This document shows positions 9,176 to 19,121 of a stretch of DNA of 64,000 bases, in pieces. Below the pieces are notes generated by a model. That model ran no database searches, was not told the DNA's origin, and saw only the letters and a list, made by a program, of their open reading frames with translations. The stretch is taken from NCBI GenBank assembly GCA_020161395.1, contig JAIUOE010000013.1:29728-93727 (forward strand). Reading direction: 5' to 3'. How positions within the stretch are numbered: the first letter of the stretch is position 1; each line of letters begins with the position of its first letter. Made by a program: the position numbers and the translations under genes. The stretch comes from Bacteroidota bacterium. GTDB taxonomy: Bacteria; Bacteroidota; Ignavibacteria; Ignavibacteriales; Ignavibacteriaceae.

Positions 9176-9256
9176 CTCCCAACTCAATTGTTAATAGAAT
9201 TGATAGTTAGGGAAATAATCTATATATTTCGAGATGAGATTTTTTAAGGAAATTCA

Positions 9257-10834
9257 ATGAATATTGATAAAGACCTGCTCTCGATACAAGAGGCAAGAGA
9301 GCTTTCGAGGAGAGCCAAAGAGGCTCAAATGGAATTCAAGCATTTCTCACAGGATCAGGTTGATCGCATTGTAAAGGCGATGGCTGACGCAGGTTATGCT
9401 GCTGCTGAGAAACTCGCAAAAATGGCTTGTGAAGAGAGTGGATTTGGAAAGTGGCAGGACAAGGTAATAAAGAATCAGTTTGCCACCAAAAATGTATGGG
9501 AATCGATAAAAGACTTTAAAAGTTGTGGTGTAATCGAGAGTTTACACGGCGGCAAAGTACTAAAAATAGCAGAACCGATGGGAGTTGTTGCCGCACTGGT
9601 TCCTTCCACTAATCCGACTTCGACAGCAATGTTTAAGGCTATTATTTCCCTTAAATGCAGAAACGGCATAGTTGCCTCGCCTCATCCAAGAACAGTGAAC
9701 TGTACTGCTGAAGCCCTCGCAATTGTTGCCCAGGCGGCTGAGAAGGAAGGTGCTCCGAAAGGATTGATTCAGTGCCTCCGGACACCTACAATCGAGGGGA
9801 CCGAAGCCCTGATGAAAGATAAAAACATAGCTGTGATACTCGCCACCGGAAGCACTCCAATGGTTAAGGCAGCCTACAGTTCGGGGACTCCTGCATACGG
9901 CGTGGGAGCGGGCAATGTCCCTGCATTCATTGAGAAAAGTGCCAATGTAAAAAAAGCGGTTCTCGATATTGTTTATGGAACCACTTTTGACAATGGGACA
10001 CTATGTTCTTCCGAACAGGCGATGATAGTGGACAGGTCAATCAAAGAAACAGCAATTGCAGAGGCGAAATCCGCCGGTTGCTACTTTGTTAATGGGGAAG
10101 AGAAAAAGAAACTTGGGGCTGCAATTCTTAAAGGTGGCAGAATAAATCCGGAAATAGTGGGAAAACCTGCTCCATGGATTGCCAACTATGCGGGATTTAC
10201 TGTTCCGGAGAATATCAAAGTTCTTGTTGCTGAATGTGACAAGGTAGGGAAGGAAGAGCCCCTTTCATACGAAAAATTGTCTCCGATACTTGCTTTTTAT
10301 ACGGTTGACGGCTGGCTTGAAGGCTGTCATAAATGCATAGACCTCCTGCATTTCGGCGGGGTGGGGCATACAATGGTAATTCATTCGAACGACCGTGAGA
10401 TTATAATGAAATTTGCTTTGGAGAAGCCTGCTTTCAGAATTCTATGCAATACTGTTTCCTCCATAGGGGCGGTTGGTTATACAACAGCACTTCTTCCATC
10501 CCTGACTTTGGGACCCGGAACATGGGGTGGCTCGATTGTTTCCGAGAATGTCAGCGCCAAACACCTTATGAACATAAAACATCTGGCATTTGAGGTGAAT
10601 CCGGTAAATCACGGAAATTCTCTTTCGGGAATGGGTGATAATATTACCCGTTCGCAAAGCTATCTTCAGGAAATTGAGGAAAGACTGAGAGCAAGAGCGG
10701 GTAACCCGGTGATAAACCAGAATAATGCTGTGAAAGAAACTCCGAAAAAAGAAGCTAAAAACCCGGAGAGTTCGGGAGAGAAAGTGCTGACGGCGGCAGA
10801 AGTGCAAAAAATAATCGACGAGTTCAAGTTTTAG
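9257..10834 (+). CDS. CoA-acylating aldehyde dehydrogenase with C-terminal helical tail
   Basis: The 525-residue protein belongs to the aldehyde dehydrogenase group that makes acyl-CoA from an aldehyde, CoA and NAD (EutE, PduP and the N-terminal half of AdhE). Catalytic Cys250 is in [45 protein letters not shown] and [12 protein letters not shown] are typical of this group, and the C-terminal [10 protein letters not shown] also fits. The enzyme core ends at about residue 485. It is followed by a Lys/Glu/Pro-rich linker and a short amphipathic helix, [15 protein letters not shown], which resembles the tails that carry enzymes into bacterial microcompartments. No shell protein gene is in the window. 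The next gene starts at the base after its stop codon. The aldehyde used (acetaldehyde or other) is not determined. Confidence 0.85.
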   Translation: MNIDKDLLSIQEARELSRRAKEAQMEFKHFSQDQVDRIVKAMADAGYAAAEKLAKMACEESGFGKWQDKVIKNQFATKNVWESIKDFKSCGVIESLHGGKVLKIAEPMGVVAALVPSTNPTSTAMFKAIISLKCRNGIVASPHPRTVNCTAEALAIVAQAAEKEGAPKGLIQCLRTPTIEGTEALMKDKNIAVILATGSTPMVKAAYSSGTPAYGVGAGNVPAFIEKSANVKKAVLDIVYGTTFDNGTLCSSEQAMIVDRSIKETAIAEAKSAGCYFVNGEEKKKLGAAILKGGRINPEIVGKPAPWIANYAGFTVPENIKVLVAECDKVGKEEPLSYEKLSPILAFYTVDGWLEGCHKCIDLLHFGGVGHTMVIHSNDREIIMKFALEKPAFRILCNTVSSIGAVGYTTALLPSLTLGPGTWGGSIVSENVSAKHLMNIKHLAFEVNPVNHGNSLSGMGDNITRSQSYLQEIEERLRARAGNPVINQNNAVKETPKKEAKNPESSGEKVLTAAEVQKIIDEFKF

Positions 10835-11884
10835 ATGTTTGTTTATTCAGGATCCCTGCATATACATTCAAAATTTTCAGACGGTTCGGGCGAAGTTCGT
10901 GAAATAGCGAACCTCGCCAATGAATCGGGGCTCGACTTCATTATCCTTACAGATCACAACACTCTTAGAGCGAAAGATGAGGGGTACGAGGGATTTTACG
11001 GTAAGACACTTCTTATTGTGGGGTGCGAAATAAATGATAAAGAGAATAAGAATCACTACCTAGCCTTTGGAGTGGACAAGACCTTTTCAACAAGAATGCC
11101 GGCTGCGCAGTATGTAAAAGCTGTCAATGATGCCGGGGGAATCGGCTTTTTGGCACATCCGCACGAAAAACGGGACTCGATGGAGCAACACCCGCCTTAT
11201 CCATGGACTGACTGGGAAATTTCAGATTTCACCGGAATAGAGATATGGAACCACATGTCGGAATGGATGGAAAACCTCACCGAGCAGAACAAATACAATT
11301 CTTTTGTACATCCACTCAGAACAATAGAGCGACCAGCCGAAGAAACTCTTGAGGTCTGGGACAGACTGAATCTGCAGCGGAAAGTAACAGCAATTGGAGG
11401 AATTGATGCCCATGCCCACCGGGTGAACCTGCTCGGATTTTTTGAAGTGGAGGTCTTCCCCTACAAAGTCCTTTACAGATCGATCAGAACCTATGTAATC
11501 CTTACTGAACGGATGTATCCCACTGATGACCCTGCTGTTCAGAACCATTATCAAAAGCTGATATTTGAGGCATTAAAAGAGGGAAGAAGTTTCGTTGCGA
11601 ATTACTATCACGGGGATGCCACGGGGTTCAGGTTTGTTGCATCTGCGGGGGGGCAAAATTACAATATGGGTGATACGGTTCCACATGGCGAAAAAATCAA
11701 TCTGCGGGTACTTGTACCTGCCCAGCTCGCCGTGATGAAACTTGTTCACAACGGCAGGATTATCGACGAGACTACGGGCAGTGATATCGAGTTCGTTGTA
11801 TATGAAAAAGGGGTTTACAGGGTCGAAGTTTATCATGAGGGGAGAGGATGGATATTTTCAAACCATATTCGTGTAGGAATTTAA
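10835..11884 (+). CDS. PHP-domain metal-dependent hydrolase (CehA/McbA-like)
   Basis: This is a 349-residue cytoplasmic protein of the polymerase-and-histidinol-phosphatase superfamily. Metal ligands are visible in order: SLHIHSKFSDGSG at the N-terminus, ILTDHNTL, FLAHPHEKRD and GIDAHAH. The remaining C-terminal third (from about residue 255) is beta-rich and may be a small accessory domain. Members act as phosphoesterases on varied substrates. The start codon directly abuts the stop of the aldehyde dehydrogenase, so the two are translated from one mRNA and may share a pathway, but the substrate is unknown. Confidence 0.75.
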   Translation: MFVYSGSLHIHSKFSDGSGEVREIANLANESGLDFIILTDHNTLRAKDEGYEGFYGKTLLIVGCEINDKENKNHYLAFGVDKTFSTRMPAAQYVKAVNDAGGIGFLAHPHEKRDSMEQHPPYPWTDWEISDFTGIEIWNHMSEWMENLTEQNKYNSFVHPLRTIERPAEETLEVWDRLNLQRKVTAIGGIDAHAHRVNLLGFFEVEVFPYKVLYRSIRTYVILTERMYPTDDPAVQNHYQKLIFEALKEGRSFVANYYHGDATGFRFVASAGGQNYNMGDTVPHGEKINLRVLVPAQLAVMKLVHNGRIIDETTGSDIEFVVYEKGVYRVEVYHEGRGWIFSNHIRVGI

Positions 11885-11939
11885 AGAAATTACGGTTATC
11901 TTTGTTATTCGCAATTTTTAGAATTTAGAAAGGTTAATA

Positions 11940-12626
11940 ATGGCTAAACCTGTCAGCAAATTTAAACAAAAAGAAATCAAAAGAGAAGCATCGGTCGAAC
12001 TGTATTACCGTGTTCTCGGCTGGTACGAAGAGAATAAAAAGATTGTTTTCGGCGGTCTTGCTGCATTTGTTATAATCATTGCAGCAATCGTGTTTTACGG
12101 AATTAACAAAAAGCAGAATGATGAAGCTGCAGGAACCGCTCTTACGCTCGTTCTTTCACAGTATGAATCAGGCGCGTATCTTCAGGCAATTGACGGTGAC
12201 CCTGCCAAGAAAATTATCGGATTGAAAAAAATCGCCGAAGACTTTTCCGGGACCGAAAACGGTGAGGCTGCAAAAATATATGCCGCTAACTCATACAACT
12301 ACCTTGGAAAACAGGAAGAAGCTTTCAAATATTACGATGACTATTCAGGCAGTAACCCGATTTTCAAAGCTGCGGCCGAAGTCGGCAAAGCGGGCTACTA
12401 TGAAATGAAAAAAGAATATGAAAAAGCCGTGGAAGGTTATGAGAAGGCAGCAAGCTTTTCAAAAGACAATCCTATGAATGCACAATACCTTTTGAATGCT
12501 GCAATTGTTTACATCGAGATGAACAATAAAGAGAAAGCAAAAGATATTCTTATTACTTTAAAAACCGATTATGCAAAGTCGACTGTTATTCCTGAAGTTG
12601 ACCGTTACATGTCGATAGTCGAATAA
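11940..12626 (+). CDS. Inner-membrane TPR protein (YfgM-like)
   Basis: This is a 228-residue protein with a basic N-terminus, one transmembrane helix (about residues 36-54, FGGLAAFVIIIAAIVFYGI) and a periplasmic domain of helical repeats (GEAAKIYAANSYNYLGKQEEAFKYY and similar), a layout like YfgM, the ancillary SecYEG subunit with TPR-like repeats. It is preceded by TATCTTTG at 11897-11904, which fits a Bacteroidota -7 box, though I see no matching upstream box. bshB1 starts 10 bases downstream. Role in protein export is inferred from the family only. Confidence 0.65.
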   Translation: MAKPVSKFKQKEIKREASVELYYRVLGWYEENKKIVFGGLAAFVIIIAAIVFYGINKKQNDEAAGTALTLVLSQYESGAYLQAIDGDPAKKIIGLKKIAEDFSGTENGEAAKIYAANSYNYLGKQEEAFKYYDDYSGSNPIFKAAAEVGKAGYYEMKKEYEKAVEGYEKAASFSKDNPMNAQYLLNAAIVYIEMNNKEKAKDILITLKTDYAKSTVIPEVDRYMSIVE

Positions 12627-12636
12627 GGCAATAAAG

Positions 12637-13356
12637 ATGAAGATTGATGCCATAGTTTTTGCTGCACATCCGGATGATGCCGAACTCTCGATGGGTGGTA
12701 CCATCGCCAAACTTGCATCACACGGGATGAAGGTTGGAATAATTGACTGTACGAGGGGTGAGCTGGGAACCCGCGGTTCTGCCGAGATAAGACAACACGA
12801 AGCCATTCAGGCAGGAATTGTTTTGAAAGCTGAATTTAGAGACAATTTTAACATTCCTGATGGTGAGATACAGGTGAATCGCGAAAATCTGCTGAAGTTT
12901 ATTCATGCGATCAGAAAATACAAGCCTAAAGTTATTTTTGCGCCATACTTTAATGACAGGCATCCTGATCATATCGCAGTGAGTCAGCTCGCAAAACAGG
13001 CATATTTCTATTCAGGTGTTGGGAAAATCCACACATTCGAAAATGAACATATGCAACCATCTTACAGACCTTCGGCTCTCTATTATTACATGCAGACTTA
13101 TGAGTTTGAGCCTTCGTTTATAGTTGACATTTCAGGATACTTTGATACAAAGATGAAATCTGTAAAGGCGTTCTCGAGTCAGTTTTTTGACCCCAAAAAC
13201 AAAGAGCCTGAGACATTTATCAGCAAACAAGGTTTTCTCGACTTCATTGAATCAAGATCAAAATTGTATGGATTCAGAATCGGGAAAGATTACGGCGAGG
13301 CTTTTTATTCAGAAGAGGCAATCGAACTTGATCTTGTGCATAAACTGAAACATTGA
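12637..13356 (+). CDS. bshB1: Bacillithiol biosynthesis deacetylase BshB1
   Basis: BshB1 removes the acetyl group from N-acetylglucosaminyl-malate in synthesis of the low-molecular-weight thiol bacillithiol. The 239-residue length and the LmbE-type zinc site fit: FAAHPDDAELSMGG at the N-terminus and DRHPDH near residue 108. TRGELGTRGSAEIRQHEA is the conserved substrate loop typical of BshB1, which separates it from other LmbE-family proteins. Neither bshA nor bshC is in this window. It follows the TPR protein by 10 bases and ends just before a bidirectional terminator. Confidence 0.9.
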   Translation: MKIDAIVFAAHPDDAELSMGGTIAKLASHGMKVGIIDCTRGELGTRGSAEIRQHEAIQAGIVLKAEFRDNFNIPDGEIQVNRENLLKFIHAIRKYKPKVIFAPYFNDRHPDHIAVSQLAKQAYFYSGVGKIHTFENEHMQPSYRPSALYYYMQTYEFEPSFIVDISGYFDTKMKSVKAFSSQFFDPKNKEPETFISKQGFLDFIESRSKLYGFRIGKDYGEAFYSEEAIELDLVHKLKH

Positions 13357-13373
13357 TTTCTGTTCAAATATTA

Positions 13374-13407
13374 AAAAAGGCTGTCCCGCAATGAGACAGC
13401 CTTTTTA
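13374..13407. terminator. Bidirectional intrinsic terminator
   Basis: GGCTGTC and GACAGCC form a 7-bp stem with a 9-base loop, flanked by AAAAAA on the left and TTTTT on the right. It lies between the convergent bshB1 (plus) and cupin (minus) genes and can serve both. The stem is closely related to the terminators at 19122 and 63874. Confidence 0.9.
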
Positions 13408-13441
13408 ATTTTAAAGAACTGCAGTGAAGTTCGCGGAAATT

Positions 13442-13933
13442 CTATCTGCAAAGTCTCTTTACGATTTCAAGAGGGAACTGCGAATAGAGGATATCTTTTT
13501 CGGCGAGTTGGAAATCATTAAAATCGAATCCAGGCGCTACCGAGCAACCCACCAAAGAAAAGTCACCGCCATCTGCCACTTCTGCTGCAAACCAGACACC
13601 TCGAGTTATGGTAAACTGTGGTTCTGCACCATCTTCAAGTCCGAGTGTTGTTGTTATCACTCCTTTTCCCGGATGGAGGCAGTGCAACAGCACGGGAGAA
13701 CCGTCGTAGAAATGCCATGTCTCGTCTGAATTTACCTTATGGAATGCGGAGAAATTCCCGGACACGAGCATAAAATATATCTGAGTGGAAAATGATCTGT
13801 TGCCACCATACCTTTCGGGAAGGGCAGATTTTTCAATTTCCTCGTCTGAACGGTATGTTTCACCAAAGAAACCTCCTTCCGGATGTGGGTTCAGATGAAG
13901 TTTCCCGATCCAGTATTCTTTGTTGCGGTTCAA
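13442..13933 (-). CDS. DUF985 cupin-fold protein
   Basis: This is a 163-residue protein with the cupin fold of the DUF985 (YML079w-like) family. LHLNPHPEGGFFGETYRS, STQIYFMLVSGNFSAFHKV, DETWHFYDGSPVLLH and GVWFAAEV follow the family order and spacing. The family is structurally known but has no agreed function; small-molecule or sugar binding has been suggested. The start is a TTG at 13933 with AGGAG nine bases before it. It lies 25 bases downstream of the acyl-CoA ligase and is probably cotranscribed with it. Confidence 0.8.
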   Translation of the reverse strand: MNRNKEYWIGKLHLNPHPEGGFFGETYRSDEEIEKSALPERYGGNRSFSTQIYFMLVSGNFSAFHKVNSDETWHFYDGSPVLLHCLHPGKGVITTTLGLEDGAEPQFTITRGVWFAAEVADGGDFSLVGCSVAPGFDFNDFQLAEKDILYSQFPLEIVKRLCR

Positions 13934-13958
13934 GTATCAATTCTCCTGAGATGAGAAA

Positions 13959-15788
13959 TCAGGCATACATTCTTTCAATTTCTTCAGCGTACTTCTTTTC
14001 GACAATCTTTCTTTTGATTTTCATTGAAGGTGTCATCTCTCCATCTTCGATCGTAAAAGCTCTTTCCATCAAGGCGAATTTTCTGACTTTTTCATAGCTC
14101 GCGAGAGGTTTCTGAATGTTTACGATTTCCTTTTCGTAAAGCTGAATGATCTCCTTTTTCTTTATGAGGTCAGGAACATCCACATATTCGACATTGTTGG
14201 CTTTGGCGAAATCCTTAAGATTATCATAATCCGGTACGATAAGCGCACTCAGAAAAGTTCGTTTATCGCCAATTAGCACAAACTGCTCTACATATTTGTT
14301 TGCGAGGAAAAGATTCTCAATTGGTGTCGGGGCTACATATTTTCCACCCGATGTTTTGAAAAGATTCTTTTTCCTGTCGGTGATGAGGAGGAATCCATCT
14401 GAATCAATATATCCGATATCTCCTGTGTGAAGCCAGCCGTCTTTTATGGTTTCGGCAGTTTCGTGCGGGAGTTTGTAGTAACCTTGCATGATGTTTGGTC
14501 CCTTGGCAAGGATTTCGCCATCATGATCATCAGGATGCTCCTTAACAATTTTCACCTGTACACCCGGTATTATTTTACCAACGGCTCCAAATTTGTATGC
14601 CTCAACTCTGTTCACTGCAATCACGGGGGAGGATTCAGTTAGTCCGTAACCTTCAAGTATCAATATTCCAAGTGCTTCGAAAAATTCACCGATTGGTCCG
14701 GGAAGTGCTGCTCCACCTGAGACGAAGAACTTCAGTCTGCCCCCGGTTCTTTCCCTGATTTTCTTAAGCACGAGAGCATCGGCAGCTTTATGCTTTAATT
14801 TAAGTGCCATTGGTATTTTGCCGGCTTTTTTGGCTTTGACGAAATCTTTTCCGACTTGAAGCCCCCAATGGAAAATTTGTTGCTTTTTCTCTGATCCGCT
14901 TTCTACAGTCTTGATTACCCGGGCATGGAATCTCTCAAAAAGTCTGGGCACAGCGGTCATGAGAGTAGGCCGCACTTCAACCATGTTTTGTGGGACGGTT
15001 TCAATACTTTGAGCGAAGGCGACCTGACTACCGGAAGCGAGTCCGAGATAAAATCCCGCCATTCTCTCAAAAATATGGCAGAGGGGGAGGAATGAGAGGA
15101 ACACTTCGTTATGTGTAACTTCTATTACCTCGAGGACAGACAGTACATTGGAAACAATATTGTGGTGAGTCAGAAGCACACCTTTAGGTTCACCTGTAGT
15201 TCCGGAAGTGTAGATAATAGTACAAAGGTCATACTCTCTCACACGGGAACTCATTTCGACAAACAGACCCGGACTGAATTTTCTGTGTTCTTCTCCCATT
15301 TTCTGCAGATGTTTCAGTGAATAGAGGCCTGTAATTGAATCATCGGCATCCTTCTCGTTGATCACAATTATATTCTCTACGCTCGGGCACTGATCTTTTA
15401 CCTTGAGATATTTCGAGAGCAACAGTTTATTGGAAACGACTACAACTTTGGCTTCAGAATTATTTACTATAAATCCGATATCATTTGGAGTGAGGGACGG
15501 ATAGAGGGGAACATCCACAGCACCAATTCCGAGTATGGCAAAATCGAGCATCATCCACTCAGGCCGGTTTTCAGCGAGAAGGACAATTTTATCTCCCTCT
15601 TTTACTCCAATCGAGAGAAAACCGTGTGCCATCAGTTCCACTTCCGTCTTGACCTGCTGATAAGTGATATCCACATATTCTTTGCCGACTTTATGTTTCA
15701 GCATAACCTTCGAGGGGTCTTTGCCATAGTCATCTACAAGAATTCTGAATAGTTCAGGGATTGTTTTAAAATTTCTTGATGGTCCCAT
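13959..15788 (-). CDS. Long-chain acyl-CoA synthetase (AMP-forming)
   Basis: This 609-residue enzyme activates fatty acids to acyl-CoA through an acyl-AMP intermediate. The P-loop TIIYTSGTTGEPKGV, the GYGLTESSPV motif, GWLHTGDIGY and the ITDRKKNLFKTSGGKYV hinge and lysine region are all present, and the length is that of FadD15-type ligases of Actinobacteria and Bacteroidota. No transmembrane segment is seen. The role could be beta-oxidation, phospholipid remodelling or recycling of lipid A acyl chains; context does not decide. It is followed by the cupin gene on the same strand. Confidence 0.92.
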   Translation of the reverse strand: MGPSRNFKTIPELFRILVDDYGKDPSKVMLKHKVGKEYVDITYQQVKTEVELMAHGFLSIGVKEGDKIVLLAENRPEWMMLDFAILGIGAVDVPLYPSLTPNDIGFIVNNSEAKVVVVSNKLLLSKYLKVKDQCPSVENIIVINEKDADDSITGLYSLKHLQKMGEEHRKFSPGLFVEMSSRVREYDLCTIIYTSGTTGEPKGVLLTHHNIVSNVLSVLEVIEVTHNEVFLSFLPLCHIFERMAGFYLGLASGSQVAFAQSIETVPQNMVEVRPTLMTAVPRLFERFHARVIKTVESGSEKKQQIFHWGLQVGKDFVKAKKAGKIPMALKLKHKAADALVLKKIRERTGGRLKFFVSGGAALPGPIGEFFEALGILILEGYGLTESSPVIAVNRVEAYKFGAVGKIIPGVQVKIVKEHPDDHDGEILAKGPNIMQGYYKLPHETAETIKDGWLHTGDIGYIDSDGFLLITDRKKNLFKTSGGKYVAPTPIENLFLANKYVEQFVLIGDKRTFLSALIVPDYDNLKDFAKANNVEYVDVPDLIKKKEIIQLYEKEIVNIQKPLASYEKVRKFALMERAFTIEDGEMTPSMKIKRKIVEKKYAEEIERMYA

Positions 15789-15864
15789 TAACTGCTTGTG
15801 CCTCGCATTTAATTGAAATGATTACCGGGAATTATTAATGTAAAAATACAAAAAATTGTTCATT

Positions 15865-16794
15865 TTAATTCTTATAAAATTCAACTTTGGTTACATATAT
15901 CTTATGGTCGCTGCCTGTAAATATAATCGTACCGTCATTGGAAGCCGAAGGGAAAAGAGCAGGGGTCATAAATTCCTTTGTAATAATTGTTGATTCGCTT
16001 CTGTCGAACCGGGCAACCATGACCTCACTGTTCAGCAGTGTGTATCCGTCGTCTTCAGTCATCATGTACGCAAAATAATCATCGTTTATCCAGGAAGGAT
16101 ATTCACACTTCGGAAAGTTATATTCTTTTCCGGATTCGAGATCAAAAACAAAAATTCCATTGCCTGCGGAGTGAACGGCAAGTCTTTTCCCTGAAGGTGA
16201 CCACTCTGCAAAGAGGACTTTTTCCTTCAATGAGGTTTGTTCCACTGCTCCCGGCTTCAGTTTCCCTGAAGGGTCGACGACAGTTAATCTTCCTTCGTTA
16301 ATCGATGTGAAAAGATCATCAGAACGGTTTGAATTCCGTAAAATCTGACCGGTTCCGTTTTTCCCGCCGGTAGATATTCCATCTCCGAGAAGAGAGTAGA
16401 AGAAAAGATTGTTTGATTCGGGATCCAGTTCTGCAATTTGTGACAATCCTTTTCCATCGGTGTATTCAAAAAGGGAAACTGTCTTTCTGTCAGGGGTTGA
16501 ATTGCTGTTTGTTTTAAACAGGAATCTCTGACCATCGCGATTCCACCTCATACCCCAACCGGAACCGGGAGAATTTTCTGTGATAATCTTCGATTTCCCT
16601 GTGGGGATTTCAAGGAGTTCAATTTTTGTATATCCCTTACCCGAGAGGAGGGCGTATTTCCCGTCAGGAGAGAGTTTTCCGAGTGAATACAGGGCATCAC
16701 CATTTGTCAGGAGCACCGGGTTTATCGTCACCGAAATACCCTGGCCTAACAAAAGTGTTGCTGAAATAAGAGTTATAAATAATATTTTTTTCAT
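15865..16794 (-). CDS. Exported beta-propeller-like (PD40/TolB-type) protein
   Basis: This is a 309-residue protein with a signal peptide (first about 17 residues, ending LLLGQ). It contains repeated blade-like segments such as LGKLSPDGKYALLSGKG, GWGMRWNRDGQRFLFKT, FAEWSPSGKRLAVHS and ALFPSASNDGTIIFTGSD, the pattern of WD40-like PD40 repeats found in TolB and in Bacteroidota surface proteins. No catalytic domain is attached and there is no T9SS tail, so it is probably periplasmic. It starts 14 bases after the amidase ends, so the two are likely cotranscribed; a function in envelope work is only a guess. Confidence 0.65.
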   Translation of the reverse strand: MKKILFITLISATLLLGQGISVTINPVLLTNGDALYSLGKLSPDGKYALLSGKGYTKIELLEIPTGKSKIITENSPGSGWGMRWNRDGQRFLFKTNSNSTPDRKTVSLFEYTDGKGLSQIAELDPESNNLFFYSLLGDGISTGGKNGTGQILRNSNRSDDLFTSINEGRLTVVDPSGKLKPGAVEQTSLKEKVLFAEWSPSGKRLAVHSAGNGIFVFDLESGKEYNFPKCEYPSWINDDYFAYMMTEDDGYTLLNSEVMVARFDRSESTIITKEFMTPALFPSASNDGTIIFTGSDHKIYVTKVEFYKN

Positions 16795-16808
16795 TTTAAT
16801 TTCCGGAC

Positions 16809-19007
16809 TTATTTAAGGAGTAATATCTTTTGAACAGAATTCACATTATTTCCCGAAACATGGATAAAATAAGTTCCGGAGGGGAAATTGTTCATTTCCA
16901 CATTGTAAGAATGTGAACCTCTGACAAGAGATCCATCATAAAGGGTTTGAATTTCTCTGCCAAGAATATCAAAGAGTTTGATCTTGTAGAGACCTTCTTC
17001 TGGAAGATTCACCGTCAGTTTTGTCGATGGATTGAAAGGGTTCGGATGTACTGTCATTGAAAATGAACCGGGGAGCAAGCCATCAGCCAAATCATCCACT
17101 GAAACAAAACCGCCAAAGTATCCCATAATCATGTCCACGAGCGCTTTTCGCTTGGTTGCATCGCCGATGGTTTCCACGGTAAAAGCCACATAAACAAGTT
17201 TACCGGGGTTTGTTCCTGAAGGAAACATACCATCAAATGCTACGGCTGCATTTTGAGTGGCATTATATCTAAGAATTGATGTGCTGCCATTAAGCGGGGC
17301 AATAACATCTGGCCAGTCTTCAGGATATGTCACTCCAAAAGTTGCAGAAAAACCATCAGTAAAAGTACCCGGAACACCCGATGCTGAAGGTGTATTGGGA
17401 GTCGGGTTGTCAGCTATATAAGAAGCTTTCAGAAACTGATTAAAAAATTCCTTGTCGGTGGTCGTGCCGCGACTGTCGAGATCCCATGCCACTTCAGAAC
17501 CGGTAACGAAAAGCTTTCCGCCGTTTTGAAGGTATTCCTTCACAAATGTTTGTTCAGTTGTGGAGAAAGTTTCATCGAGGGTCGATTCATCACCTAAAAG
17601 CCAGAAAAGGTACTTAAACGGCTTTATTTGAGATGAAGAGGTAATAGCCATATTGGAGACAGTGGAAAACCTGAGCAGAGACTCACCCAAAATTTCACCG
17701 TAATAAGAAGTGAAATTGTGGTAAGGTTGCTGCCAGCTTCCGGAGCCGCGATAACGGTTGAATCCGTCAACCACTAATACCTGGTCACCACTTCCGGTGG
17801 TGAGAGCTCCATAAACTTTTGAGATTGCCGGACTGATACCGAAGAGATTTTTGGCTTTAAGGGCAACATAATAAGTCTGGTTAGCCGTTAGTCCCGAAAG
17901 GATATGGGTAGTAACATTCCCGGCTATTGTCTTGTAAGGGTTTCCTGTGGGGATGGCACCTGTTTCTGAGAGGTAAATCATGATCGAATCCACGAGTCCA
18001 GCGGGTTGTTCCCATCTTAGATTAAGAGCGCCCTCAGATGCAGTAACAGACAATAATTTCACAATCGGAGGAGCATCGGCAGAACCGCTGAGGAGATTTT
18101 TTTTGTTGATTTTACCGGCTGTTATTGTGACAGTCGTGTTTGTTGTATCCAGATTTGAATAGACCGAGATCGGGTAGGTACCGGGCGCGAGAGAATCGAA
18201 TCTGTAAAAACCGTTTCCGAGAGAGTCAACGAGATAAGTTTTGTTAAGCGATGTGAGTACGACTCTCACTCCTTTTACGGGATTGCCTGTGGTCAGATTT
18301 GTAACGATTCCGACGAGACTTCCGTGTGAAGGGAGTGGTTTTTTGTAATATTTCAGGTAAGACAGGTAGAGTGCTTCAGCCTCTGTCATCAGATAGTCAA
18401 GATTAGCCAGTCTTGCCGCTTCAGCAGGGAAATCGAAAAAAGAACCCTCGCTGAGGACCCCGGGCATTGCCAGATCATTCAGTACACCCAGATTGTAGCC
18501 GAGGAAGCAGTAGTCACCACGGGGGTATCCTACAGTTGTCTGAAGTCCTGCAAAAAGTTCTGCTGCCATATAGACAGACATACTGTCAGCAGTTCCAGGC
18601 CACTGCGGATTACCGTTAGGGCATAACGAGTTGTTCAACTGTTCAAACAATACGAGAGAGTAATTGCTTGTTCCCTGGAAGGCGTTGTGATGAATGGAGT
18701 GAAAAAAATCGACATTGTTGTTGTTTGCTACTGCTTCTCTCTCCGAGAGGGTGAGGCAGGCACCGAGCGAATCGAAATCACCTCTCGTCGAAAAAACCGT
18801 TGCACCATCCCTTTGCAGGTACCTTTTGAGGTAGGGCATGACGATATGGTTTACATAGGCTTCAAACCTTTTTGTTTCAGGCTCGCAGGTTGCACTCTTA
18901 GGACTGCCGTGTCCGGGATCGAGAGCAAATTTCTTACCCGCAAAATTCTGAGAAAATGTTGAAATTGTAACAATTGTCAGAAAAAATATAAAATAGTGTA
19001 GCCGCAT
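16809..19007 (-). CDS. T9SS-exported N-acetylmuramoyl-L-alanine amidase
   Basis: This is a 732-residue modular protein: signal peptide (about 1-19), Amidase_3 catalytic domain (about 20-210), a carboxypeptidase-regulatory-like beta domain (about 222-305), an FN3 domain (about 312-405), a large region of unknown fold (about 405-640) and a T9SS type A sorting domain (VHPNPFNPSTKLTVNL to the end). The zinc and catalytic residues are intact: LDPGHGSPK, the Glu in the ETKRFEAYVN segment, SIHHNAF and the VLSEGSFFDF glutamate. Such amidases cut the peptide stem from peptidoglycan. Export beyond the outer membrane means its likely target is the wall of other cells or shed fragments, not the cell's own wall. 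Confidence 0.82.
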   Translation of the reverse strand: MRLHYFIFFLTIVTISTFSQNFAGKKFALDPGHGSPKSATCEPETKRFEAYVNHIVMPYLKRYLQRDGATVFSTRGDFDSLGACLTLSEREAVANNNNVDFFHSIHHNAFQGTSNYSLVLFEQLNNSLCPNGNPQWPGTADSMSVYMAAELFAGLQTTVGYPRGDYCFLGYNLGVLNDLAMPGVLSEGSFFDFPAEAARLANLDYLMTEAEALYLSYLKYYKKPLPSHGSLVGIVTNLTTGNPVKGVRVVLTSLNKTYLVDSLGNGFYRFDSLAPGTYPISVYSNLDTTNTTVTITAGKINKKNLLSGSADAPPIVKLLSVTASEGALNLRWEQPAGLVDSIMIYLSETGAIPTGNPYKTIAGNVTTHILSGLTANQTYYVALKAKNLFGISPAISKVYGALTTGSGDQVLVVDGFNRYRGSGSWQQPYHNFTSYYGEILGESLLRFSTVSNMAITSSSQIKPFKYLFWLLGDESTLDETFSTTEQTFVKEYLQNGGKLFVTGSEVAWDLDSRGTTTDKEFFNQFLKASYIADNPTPNTPSASGVPGTFTDGFSATFGVTYPEDWPDVIAPLNGSTSILRYNATQNAAVAFDGMFPSGTNPGKLVYVAFTVETIGDATKRKALVDMIMGYFGGFVSVDDLADGLLPGSFSMTVHPNPFNPSTKLTVNLPEEGLYKIKLFDILGREIQTLYDGSLVRGSHSYNVEMNNFPSGTYFIHVSGNNVNSVQKILLLK

Positions 19008-19121
19008 TTCGAAAACCTTTTATCCAAATATGTATCATATAAAGTTACGGATAACCAAGCTAATATCAAAGGATTGCGGTTCATTTTTAAGGGATACAAG
19101 GAGAGTGACGGAGGATCAAAT

